From: Streptomyces sp. TLI_105
GTDB lineage: Bacteria > Actinomycetota > Actinomycetes > Streptomycetales > Streptomycetaceae
Reading direction: 5' to 3'
DNA: 64,000 nt
Assembly: GCF_900105415.1 (NCBI RefSeq)
Contig: NZ_FNSM01000001.1
Location: 2,580,501-2,644,500 of the forward strand
Shown: positions 40,222-47,226 of the stretch, piece after piece
How the letters are laid out: every line of letters begins with the position of its first letter
How positions within the stretch are numbered: position 1 is the first letter of the stretch
Position numbers and translations under genes: made by a program
Notes under the pieces: model-generated
Seen by the model: only the letters and a program-made list of their open reading frames with translations
Databases searched by the model: none
What the model was told of the DNA's origin: nothing

Positions 40222-42062
40222 CGGACACCACGCTCACGGAAACACCGGAACGGAAGGCCCCGGCCGAACCGTCCGACCCCTTCGACCGCGACGACCTGCC
40301 CGCGCCCCCGGGAGCGACCGGAGCCCTGCTCCGCTCCCTCCTGGCCCCCCATCGCACGCGGGTCGTGATCGCGGCCCTGGTCCTCCTCGTCAGGGAGGCG
40401 GCGCTGCAGGCGGGCCCGCTGCTCGTCGCGTACGCCATCGACCGCGGCGTCCCGGCCTTCCGCGCGGGGGACCACGGCCCCGTCATCGCCGTGGGCGTCG
40501 GCTACCTCCTCTGCGCCGCCCTGTCGGGCGTCCTCCAGTACGCCTTCGTACGCGGAGCCGCCCGCATCAACCAGGACGCGCTGCTCGACCTGCGCGGCCG
40601 GATCTTCCGGCACGCGCAGGTGCTGAGCGTCGACTTCCACGAGCGGTACACCTCGGGCCGGCTGATCTCCCGCTCGACCACGGACGTCGAGTCCCTCCGC
40701 GAACTGCTCTCGGAGGGCCTGCAGGAACTGATCGGCGTCGTCCTCTCCTTCGTCTCGATCTCCCTCATCCTCCTCTCTCTGGACTGGGGCATCGGAGCGC
40801 TGGCGGTCGCCTCCTTCTTCCCCCTCCACCTCCTCATCCGGCTCTACCAGCGGCGCGCGGGCAAGGTGTACGCGGAGCGTTCCACGGCCATCGCGGGCGT
40901 GATCGTGAAGTTCGCGGAGACGATGAACGGCATCCGCCCGGTCAGGGCGTTCCGCCGGGAGAGGGCCAACGACGCCGAGTTCGCGGCGCTCAACCACCGC
41001 CACGAGCGGAGCAACGGCGACGCCCTCCTCGAAATGGCCCGCTACGTGGTCGGCTCGCGCCTGGTGGCGAACACGGCGGTGGCCGGCATGTGCCTCTGGG
41101 GCGCTTACCGGGTGGCGGCCGGAACGCTCGAACTGGGCGTCCTGGCCGCGGCGGTCCTCTACATGCGCCGCCTGTACGACCCGATCGACCGCCTGGGCAT
41201 GTTCCTGAACTCGTACGAGTCGGCGGCGGCGTCCCTCACCAAGATCGCCGGCCTCCTGGCCCAGGCCCCCGGAGTCCCGGAGACGACGACACCCCACGAA
41301 CTCCCCCACCGCACCGGGGCCCCCGGCAGGGAGATCGTCTTCGACGCGGTGAGATTCGCCTACCGAACGGGCGGCGAGGTCCTCCCCCGCCTCGACCTGA
41401 CGATCCCGGCGGGCCAGACGGTCGCGGTGGTCGGCGCGACGGGCGCGGGCAAGTCGACGCTGGCGAAACTGCTGGCCCGCTTCTACGACCCGACGGAAGG
41501 CCACGTCAGGCTCGACGGCGTGGACCTCCGCGACCTCACGACCCCCGACCTCCGCCGCGGGATCGTGATGGTCACCCAGGAGGCGTTCCTCTTCTCCGGC
41601 ACGGTCGCGGAGAACATCGCGATCGGCCGCCCGGACGCGACCCGCGACGAGATCGAAGCCGCGGCGAAGGCCATCGGGGCACACGAGTTCATCACGAGCC
41701 TCCCGGACGGCTACGACACGGACGTCCGCAAGCGCGGTGGCCGGATCTCGGCCGGCCAACGCCAACTGGTGGCCTTCGCCCGCGCCCTGCTGGCGGACCC
41801 GGCGGTCCTGATCCTGGACGAGGCGACCAGCTCCCTGGACGTACCGGGCGAGCGGGCGGTGCAACGGGCGATGGACACGGTCCTGGCGGGCCGTACGGCG
41901 GTGGTCATCGCCCACCGTCTGTCGACGGTCGAGGTGGCGGACCGCGTCCTGGTGATGGAGTCGGGCCGGATCGTCGAGGACGGCCCCCCGTCGACCCTGG
42001 TGAAGGGCGAGGGTCACTACGCGGGCCTGCACCAGGCGTGGCGGGACAGCCTGGTGGGTTGA
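40218..42062 (+). CDS. ABC exporter half, consensus-site subunit
   Basis: 614 residues: hydrophilic N-terminus, six-helix domain (about 40-350), ATPase with Walker A GATGAGKST, Q-loop MVTQEAFLFS, Walker B VLILDEATSSLDV with catalytic Glu, and switch IAHRLST. Its signature is GRISAGQRQ, not LSGGQ. Paired with the upstream subunit, the catalytic site is this Walker A/B plus the partner's LSGGQ, and the degenerate site is the partner's Walker B plus this ISAGQ, as in TM287/288-type exporters. The ATG overlaps the previous stop. Confidence 0.92.
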   Translation: MTDTTLTETPERKAPAEPSDPFDRDDLPAPPGATGALLRSLLAPHRTRVVIAALVLLVREAALQAGPLLVAYAIDRGVPAFRAGDHGPVIAVGVGYLLCAALSGVLQYAFVRGAARINQDALLDLRGRIFRHAQVLSVDFHERYTSGRLISRSTTDVESLRELLSEGLQELIGVVLSFVSISLILLSLDWGIGALAVASFFPLHLLIRLYQRRAGKVYAERSTAIAGVIVKFAETMNGIRPVRAFRRERANDAEFAALNHRHERSNGDALLEMARYVVGSRLVANTAVAGMCLWGAYRVAAGTLELGVLAAAVLYMRRLYDPIDRLGMFLNSYESAAASLTKIAGLLAQAPGVPETTTPHELPHRTGAPGREIVFDAVRFAYRTGGEVLPRLDLTIPAGQTVAVVGATGAGKSTLAKLLARFYDPTEGHVRLDGVDLRDLTTPDLRRGIVMVTQEAFLFSGTVAENIAIGRPDATRDEIEAAAKAIGAHEFITSLPDGYDTDVRKRGGRISAGQRQLVAFARALLADPAVLILDEATSSLDVPGERAVQRAMDTVLAGRTAVVIAHRLSTVEVADRVLVMESGRIVEDGPPSTLVKGEGHYAGLHQAWRDSLVG

Positions 42063-42088
42063 GGGTCAGCGGCCCACGGACGGAAGCG

Positions 42089-42188
42089 GGGGACGGGCAG
42101 GGGGTCGCGTTCGGGACGTGAAGCGTGATGTGTGGCGCCCCGGCGCCGTGCATCACGCAGTCCCGAACGCGACCCCCCGCCCGTCCCC
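42089..42188. terminator. 100-nt near-perfect inverted repeat between convergent genes
   Basis: Outer arms 42089-42117 and 42160-42188 pair over 29 nt with one mismatch (core GGTCGCGTTCGGGAC); inner arms starting GCGTGATG and ending CATCACGC extend the helix by about 17 more pairs with three mismatches, leaving almost no loop. Lies between the ABC exporter stop and the convergent MFS stop: a two-way terminator, though longer than needed. Confidence 0.7.
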
Positions 42189-42199
42189 GACGACCCCGC

Positions 42200-43681
42200 T
42201 CAGGTCCGCCGCCGCAGCAGCAGCGCCACCCCTGCAGCGAGGAGCATCAGCACACAGGCCCCCAGAGCCGCCCCGGACATGGCCTCGACAAAGGCACTCC
42301 GCGCAGCCTCGACGACTCCCGGAGCACCCCCCAGCGCACCCCCCAACGTCTCCCGCGCGGCGGCCGGCGCCGAAGAGGGCATGGCCGCGGTGTAGACGGC
42401 CGCCCCGACGGACCCGAGGACGGCCATCCCGAGCGCCCCGCCCAGCTCCGACCCGGATTCGAGGACCGCGGCGGCGGCGCCCGCGCGCTCGGGCGGCGCG
42501 GCGCCGAGGGCGAGTTCGTTGGCGAGGGTCATCGCGGAGACGAGCCCGGCGGCGTAGACGGCGCTGCCGACGAGGACCACCCAGAAGGGCGTGGCGCGGT
42601 CGACGGTGACCAGCCATCCGAAGCCCCCGGCGGAGACGAGGAACCCGCCTCCCATGACGTACGCCCGGTCCACCCGCTGGGCGAGCGCCGCGGCGAGGGG
42701 CGCGGCGACCATGACGCCGCCGGCGGGGACGAGGCTCCACAGGGCGGCTTCGAGGGGACTCTGCCCGAGTACGGACTGGAGGTACTGGGTGAGGAAGACG
42801 GCGAAGCCGACGGTCGCGGCCATGGCGAGCAGGTTGACGAGCAGGGAGCCGCCGTACGCCGGGGTGCGGAAGAGCCGCAGGTCGACCACCGGATGGTCGA
42901 GCCGCGCCTGCCGGCGCACGAAGACGGCCCCGAGGAGAACCCCGAGGGCGATCCCCGCCCCGGGCACGGGCTCCCACCCGCCCTTGGCGAGCTCCTTGAT
43001 CCCGTAGATCACGGGCAGCAGGGCACCGAGGGAAAGCCCGGCACTGAGGACGTCGAACCGCGCCCCCCCGGCATCCCCCTTGGACTCGGCGAGGAGCACC
43101 GGCGCGAGCGCCGACAGCAGCACCATCGCGGGCAGGTTGATCAAGAACACGGACCCCCACCAGAAGTGCTCGAGGAGCGCGCCGCTGACGACGGGCCCGA
43201 GGGAGATGCCGCTCGCCATGACGGTGGTCCACAGGGTGACGGCCTTGGCGCGCTGGGCCGGGTCCTGGAAGAGGGTGCGGATCAGGGCGAGCGTGGACGG
43301 CATGAGGCAGGCTCCGGCGACGCCGAGGAGCGCGCGGGCGCCGATGAGGGCGCCGGCGCTGTGGGCGTAGGCGGCGGCGACCGACGCGGCGCCGAAGAGG
43401 GCGGCGCCGAAGAGGAGGAGCTTGCGGCGCCCGACGCGGTCGCCGAGGGCGCCCATGGTGACGAGGAGCCCGGCGAGCACGAAGCCGTACATGTCGAGGA
43501 TCCACAGCTGCTGGGTCGCGCCGGGCCGGAGGTCGGCGGCGATGGAGGGGATGGCGAAGTAGAGGACGGAGACGTCCATGGAGACGAGGAGGAGGGGGAG
43601 CATGAGGACGCCGAGGGCGGTCCATTCACGCCGGCCGGCGCGTGCGGCCGGAGCGGTCCGAGGAGGCGCGGTGAGTGACAT
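42200..43681 (-). CDS. MFS drug exporter, DHA2 (14-TMS) family
   Basis: 493 residues with about 14 hydrophobic segments. DHA2 features: MDVSVLYFAIPSIAADL in helix 1, LGDRVGRRKLLLFGA (motif A), and the helix-5 antiporter region around MASGISLGPVVSGALLEHF. Resembles QacA/SmvA/EmrB pumps exporting cationic drugs with H+ antiport. ATG 43681. Divergent from a GntR-TetR fusion regulator, which very likely controls it; repeated CTAGTACAC boxes lie between them. Confidence 0.93.
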   Translation of the reverse strand: MSLTAPPRTAPAARAGRREWTALGVLMLPLLLVSMDVSVLYFAIPSIAADLRPGATQQLWILDMYGFVLAGLLVTMGALGDRVGRRKLLLFGAALFGAASVAAAYAHSAGALIGARALLGVAGACLMPSTLALIRTLFQDPAQRAKAVTLWTTVMASGISLGPVVSGALLEHFWWGSVFLINLPAMVLLSALAPVLLAESKGDAGGARFDVLSAGLSLGALLPVIYGIKELAKGGWEPVPGAGIALGVLLGAVFVRRQARLDHPVVDLRLFRTPAYGGSLLVNLLAMAATVGFAVFLTQYLQSVLGQSPLEAALWSLVPAGGVMVAAPLAAALAQRVDRAYVMGGGFLVSAGGFGWLVTVDRATPFWVVLVGSAVYAAGLVSAMTLANELALGAAPPERAGAAAAVLESGSELGGALGMAVLGSVGAAVYTAAMPSSAPAAARETLGGALGGAPGVVEAARSAFVEAMSGAALGACVLMLLAAGVALLLRRRT

Positions 43682-43724
43682 GCGGGCAGCGAAGCAACTC
43701 CCCGCGTACAAGACCACGCACGCC

Positions 43725-43797
43725 CTAGTACACCGGCACCGGACCCCAGAGATCCCCAGCTCATGGCCGCGTACACCGAAACGGCGCACTAGTACAC
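43725..43797. promoter_or_regulatory. Candidate operators and promoter in the pump/regulator intergenic region
   Basis: Direct repeats CTAGTACAC at 43725-43733 and 43789-43797, 64 bp apart; related GCGTACA words occur at about 43704 and 43770. CTAG is rare in this genome type. TACACT (43793-43798) fits a -10 box about 8 nt before the regulator ATG, so the downstream repeat would overlap the promoter and permit autorepression. Confidence 0.55.
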
Positions 43798-43806
43798 TGC
43801 CGGCCC

Positions 43807-44712
43807 ATGCCGACGCAGCCGCCCTACCTGTCCATCGCCGCCGAGATCCGACGCCGCATCCACAGCGGCGAGTTGGCCCCGGGTGACCGGGTGCCGTCGA
43901 CGCGGGCGATCACGCGCGAGTGGGGCGTGGCGATGGCGACGGCGACGAAGGCGCTGGGGGCGCTGCGCGAGGAGGGCCTGGTCCGCGTGGAGCCGGGCGT
44001 CGGCACGGTGGTGGCGGACAGGGGGCGGGCGCGACAGGGCACGGCCCCGACCCTCACCCGGACCCGGATCGTCCGGACGGCGCTCGAACTCGCCGACGCC
44101 GAGGGCCTGAACGCCCTGACGATGCGCCGGCTCGCGACCGTGCTGGAGACCTCTGCGATGGCGCTGTACCGGCATGTGCCGGGCAAGGGCGAGCTGGTGC
44201 GGCTGATGACGGACGAGGCGTGCGGGGAGGTGCCGCTGGGACCGGTGCCGGCGCACTGGCGGCCGGGTCTTGAGCGGGCGGCGCGCTGGCTGCGCGAGGT
44301 GTACGGGCGGCACCGGTGGATGGCGCAGGCGATGGCCTCGTTCACGCGGCCGGTGGCCTCGCCGAACGCGATGGCGTACACGGAGTGGGTGCTCGCGGTG
44401 CTGTGGGAGACGCCGTTGACGTCCTCGCAGAAGCTGCACGCGCATCTGACGCTGTTCGCGTTCGTCCAGGGGCTGGCGATGGCGGACGACCTGGAGGAGC
44501 AGGCGCGGCTCGACACGGGCCTGTCGGACGGCGAGTGGATGGAACAGAATGAGCCACGGTTCGACGCGATGCAGTCGGGTGGTCCGTACCCCTTCCTCGA
44601 CGCCCTCGCCCATGACGGCGGCTTCGAGCTCAGCCTGGAAAGCCTCTTCGAATTCGGGCTCCGCAGAACGTTGGACGGCATCGCGACCATGATCGAGGAA
44701 ATGTCCGGTTAA
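43807..44712 (+). CDS. GntR-TetR fusion transcriptional regulator
   Basis: 301 residues. Residues 1-72 form a GntR winged helix (AAEIRRRIHSGELAPGDRVP, STRAITREWGVAMATATKAL, VEPGVGTVV). Residues 82-125 form a TetR helix-turn-helix (IVRTALELADAEGLNALTMR, SAMALYRHVPGKGELV), followed by a TetR_C ligand domain. Two DNA-binding units in one chain imply a bipartite operator. Probably represses the divergent MFS pump in response to its drug. The ATG has no Shine-Dalgarno and a -10-like TACACT ends 8 nt upstream, so leaderless translation is likely. Confidence 0.9.
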   Translation: MPTQPPYLSIAAEIRRRIHSGELAPGDRVPSTRAITREWGVAMATATKALGALREEGLVRVEPGVGTVVADRGRARQGTAPTLTRTRIVRTALELADAEGLNALTMRRLATVLETSAMALYRHVPGKGELVRLMTDEACGEVPLGPVPAHWRPGLERAARWLREVYGRHRWMAQAMASFTRPVASPNAMAYTEWVLAVLWETPLTSSQKLHAHLTLFAFVQGLAMADDLEEQARLDTGLSDGEWMEQNEPRFDAMQSGGPYPFLDALAHDGGFELSLESLFEFGLRRTLDGIATMIEEMSG

Positions 44713-44967
44713 CGAACACGGACATTCGGACAGCGGACGATTTCCGGCCAACTTCTCGCCGCGGTCCTGACAGGTCCCCGTCATTCCTGTCACTCTCTCC
44801 CCGGTTCTTCGCACCACCGTTCACCGCGTCACCCGAACGGGTTCGGACCCCCTGGGCCCCGATCCGCCGGGTTCCGCGTCACAAGTACCCGCTCCACAGC
44901 TCTCCTTGCTCCGCCCGGACGGGCCCAACCCAAGTCCGCCGGTACCCCCCTCGCTTAAGGAGTCTGC

Positions 44968-46989
44968 GTGAGATCCACGCCCAGCCGTCGTGCCACCGCG
45001 ACCGGCGCTCTGATCGCCGCCGCCGCCATGCTCACCCTCGGCGTCCAGTCCGGCACCGCCTCGGCCGGCACCTTCGGTGCCGCCCCCGCGGCGCAGTCCA
45101 TCGGCAAGGTCAACCCGGGCAAGCTCCCGGCCGACCTCTCCCCCGCCCAGCGCGCCGCGCTCATCAAGGCCGCCGACGCCGACAAGGCCGCCACGGCCAA
45201 GTCCCTCGGCCTCGGCGCCCAGGAGAAGCTGGTCGTCCGCGACGTCGTCCAGGACCGCGACGGCACGACCCACACGCGCTACGAGCGCACCTACGCCGGA
45301 CTGCCCGTCCTCGGCGGTGACCTGATCGTCGACGAGACCAAGGCCGGCGCCACGACCGGGGTCATCAAGTCCAGCCGCGCCGAGCTCAAGAACGTCGACC
45401 TCGCCGCCGACGTCGCCCCGGCCGCCGCCGAGAAGCAGGCCCTGGGCCGCGCCGCCGCGGAGGGCTCGAAGAAGGCCACCGCCGACCGCGCCCCGCGCAA
45501 GGTCGTGTGGATGGCCCAGGGCGCTCCCGTCCTCGCGTACGAGACCGTCGTCGGCGGCCTCCAGCACGACGGCACCCCGAACGAGCTGCACGTCGTGACG
45601 GACGCGCAGACCGGCGCGAAGCTCTACGAGTGGCAGGCCATCGAGACCGGCATCGGCAACACGCAGTACAGCGGCCAGGTGACCCTCGGCACGGCGCCCT
45701 CGTACTCGCTGACCGACACCACGCGCGGCAACCACAAGACGTACAACCTCAACGGCGGTACGTCGGGCACCGGGACGCTGTTCACCAACACCACGGACAC
45801 GTGGGGCAACGGCCTCCCCTCCAACAAGGAGACCGCGGGCGCGGACGCGCACTACGGCGCCGCCCTCACGTGGGACTACTACAAGAGCGTGCACGGCCGC
45901 TCCGGCATCCGCGGTGACGGCGTCGGCGCGTACTCCCGCGTCCACTACGGCAACGCGTACGTCAACGCCTTCTGGTCCGACTCCTGCTTCTGCATGACGT
46001 ACGGCGACGGCTCGGGCAACACCAAGCCGCTCACCTCCATCGACGTGGCCGCGCACGAGATGACGCACGGCGTCACCTCCAACACCGCCGGCCTGGTCTA
46101 CAGCGGCGAGTCCGGCGGCCTCAACGAGGCCACCTCGGACATCATGGCGGCGGCGGTCGAGTTCTACGCCAACAACGCCAACGACAAGGGCGACTACCTC
46201 GTCGGCGAGAAGATCAACATCAACGGCGACGGCACCCCGCTGCGCTACATGGACAAGCCGAGCAAGGACGGCGCGTCCAAGGACGCGTGGTACTCGGGCA
46301 TCGGCAGCGTCGACGTCCACTACTCCTCGGGCCCGGCGAACCACTTCTTCTACCTGCTCTCCGAGGGCAGCGGCGCCAAGACCGTCAACGGCGTGAACTA
46401 CGACTCGCCGACCTCCGACGGCCTCCCGGTCACCGGCATCGGCATCGACAAGGCCCGCCTGATCTGGTTCAAGGCGCTCACCACCAAGTTCAGCTCGAAC
46501 ACCAACTACGCCGGCGCCCGCACGGGCACCGTCGCGGCGGCCACCGACCTGTACGGCGCGGGCAGCGCCGAGGTCACGGCCGTCGAGAACGCCTGGGCCG
46601 CCGTCAACGTCGGCACCCGCCCCGGCGGCAACCCGGGCGGCGGCACGGTGTTCACCAACGACGCCGACGTGTCCATCCCGGACAACGGCGTCGCGGTCAC
46701 CTCGACGGTCAACGTCACCGGCATCACCGGCAACGCGCCCTCGACCCTCAAGGTCGGCGTGGACATCGTCCACACCTACATCGGCGACCTGGTCGTCGAC
46801 CTCATCGCCCCCGACGGCTCGGTCTACAACCTGAGCAACCGGGCCGGCGGCAGCGCCGACAACATCAACCAGACGTACACCGTCAACGCCTCCACCGAGG
46901 TCGCCAACGGTGCCTGGAAGCTCCGCGTCCAGGACAAGGCGTCGATCGACACCGGCTACATCAACAGCTTCAAGCTGACCTTCCCGTAA
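44968..46989 (+). CDS. Secreted M4 (thermolysin-like) metalloprotease with C-terminal P-domain
   Basis: 673 residues. Signal peptide (about 1-33, ending GTASA), FTP/PepSY propeptide (about 50-215), then the M4 catalytic domain: zinc motif HEMTH, third ligand in GGLNEATSD, catalytic His in VDVHYSSGPANHFFY. A Gly-rich linker leads to a proprotein-convertase P-domain (DVSIPDNGVAVTSTVNV to the end). An extracellular neutral protease that self-processes. GTG 44968 with AAGGAG 5 nt upstream. A 255-nt non-coding region separates it from the regulator. Confidence 0.94.
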   Translation: MRSTPSRRATATGALIAAAAMLTLGVQSGTASAGTFGAAPAAQSIGKVNPGKLPADLSPAQRAALIKAADADKAATAKSLGLGAQEKLVVRDVVQDRDGTTHTRYERTYAGLPVLGGDLIVDETKAGATTGVIKSSRAELKNVDLAADVAPAAAEKQALGRAAAEGSKKATADRAPRKVVWMAQGAPVLAYETVVGGLQHDGTPNELHVVTDAQTGAKLYEWQAIETGIGNTQYSGQVTLGTAPSYSLTDTTRGNHKTYNLNGGTSGTGTLFTNTTDTWGNGLPSNKETAGADAHYGAALTWDYYKSVHGRSGIRGDGVGAYSRVHYGNAYVNAFWSDSCFCMTYGDGSGNTKPLTSIDVAAHEMTHGVTSNTAGLVYSGESGGLNEATSDIMAAAVEFYANNANDKGDYLVGEKININGDGTPLRYMDKPSKDGASKDAWYSGIGSVDVHYSSGPANHFFYLLSEGSGAKTVNGVNYDSPTSDGLPVTGIGIDKARLIWFKALTTKFSSNTNYAGARTGTVAAATDLYGAGSAEVTAVENAWAAVNVGTRPGGNPGGGTVFTNDADVSIPDNGVAVTSTVNVTGITGNAPSTLKVGVDIVHTYIGDLVVDLIAPDGSVYNLSNRAGGSADNINQTYTVNASTEVANGAWKLRVQDKASIDTGYINSFKLTFP

Positions 46990-47004
46990 GCCACACCACA
47001 CGGG

Positions 47005-47042
47005 GCGGGCGCCCGGAGGGATCTCTCCCTCCGGGCGCCCGC
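47005..47042 (+). terminator. Hairpin terminator of the M4 protease gene
   Basis: GGGCGCCCGGAGGGA and TCCCTCCGGGCGCCC around loop TCTC, extended by two pairs: a 17-bp perfect stem starting 15 nt after the stop. Confidence 0.85.
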
Positions 47043-47055
47043 GCGTCCGCGTCCC

Positions 47056-47226
47056 GTGCACACCCCGGGCGGCATGATCCGGACGCCCCGGCTCGACGGG
47101 CCCGGCACGGCCGAGGAGCCGCGCGCGACGGTGCCGGGCCCGGTCCACGAGCCGGCCGCGATCCCGGTGTACCGGCTGTGCCTCGTCGACGGGCACCTCG
47201 CCGACAAGGCGAAGGTCCCCCAGGAG
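47056..47226 (+). pseudogene. Possible 5' remnant of a lost gene next to glgP
   Basis: A GTG-started frame of 57 codons (containing EPAAIPVYRLCLVDGHLADK) in which virtually every third base is G or C, as in real genes here. The bias stops at CTA (47227), exactly where glgP's stop codon lies on the other strand. Beyond that the frame is only the antisense of glgP. No ribosome site was seen and the protein was not recognised. It may be a truncated gene or a chance frame. Confidence 0.3.

Noticed and set aside
38412..42062. 1216-residue plus-strand open frame across both ABC exporter genes
   Set aside because: Its first part is a wrong-frame shadow of subunit 1; only the portion from 40218 is real (subunit 2). 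It is not a fused transporter.
46956..47207. 83-residue minus-strand frame between the M4 protease and glgP
   Set aside because: It covers the terminator hairpin and the protease 3' end in antisense and has no coding bias; the plus frame there is the more plausible remnant.
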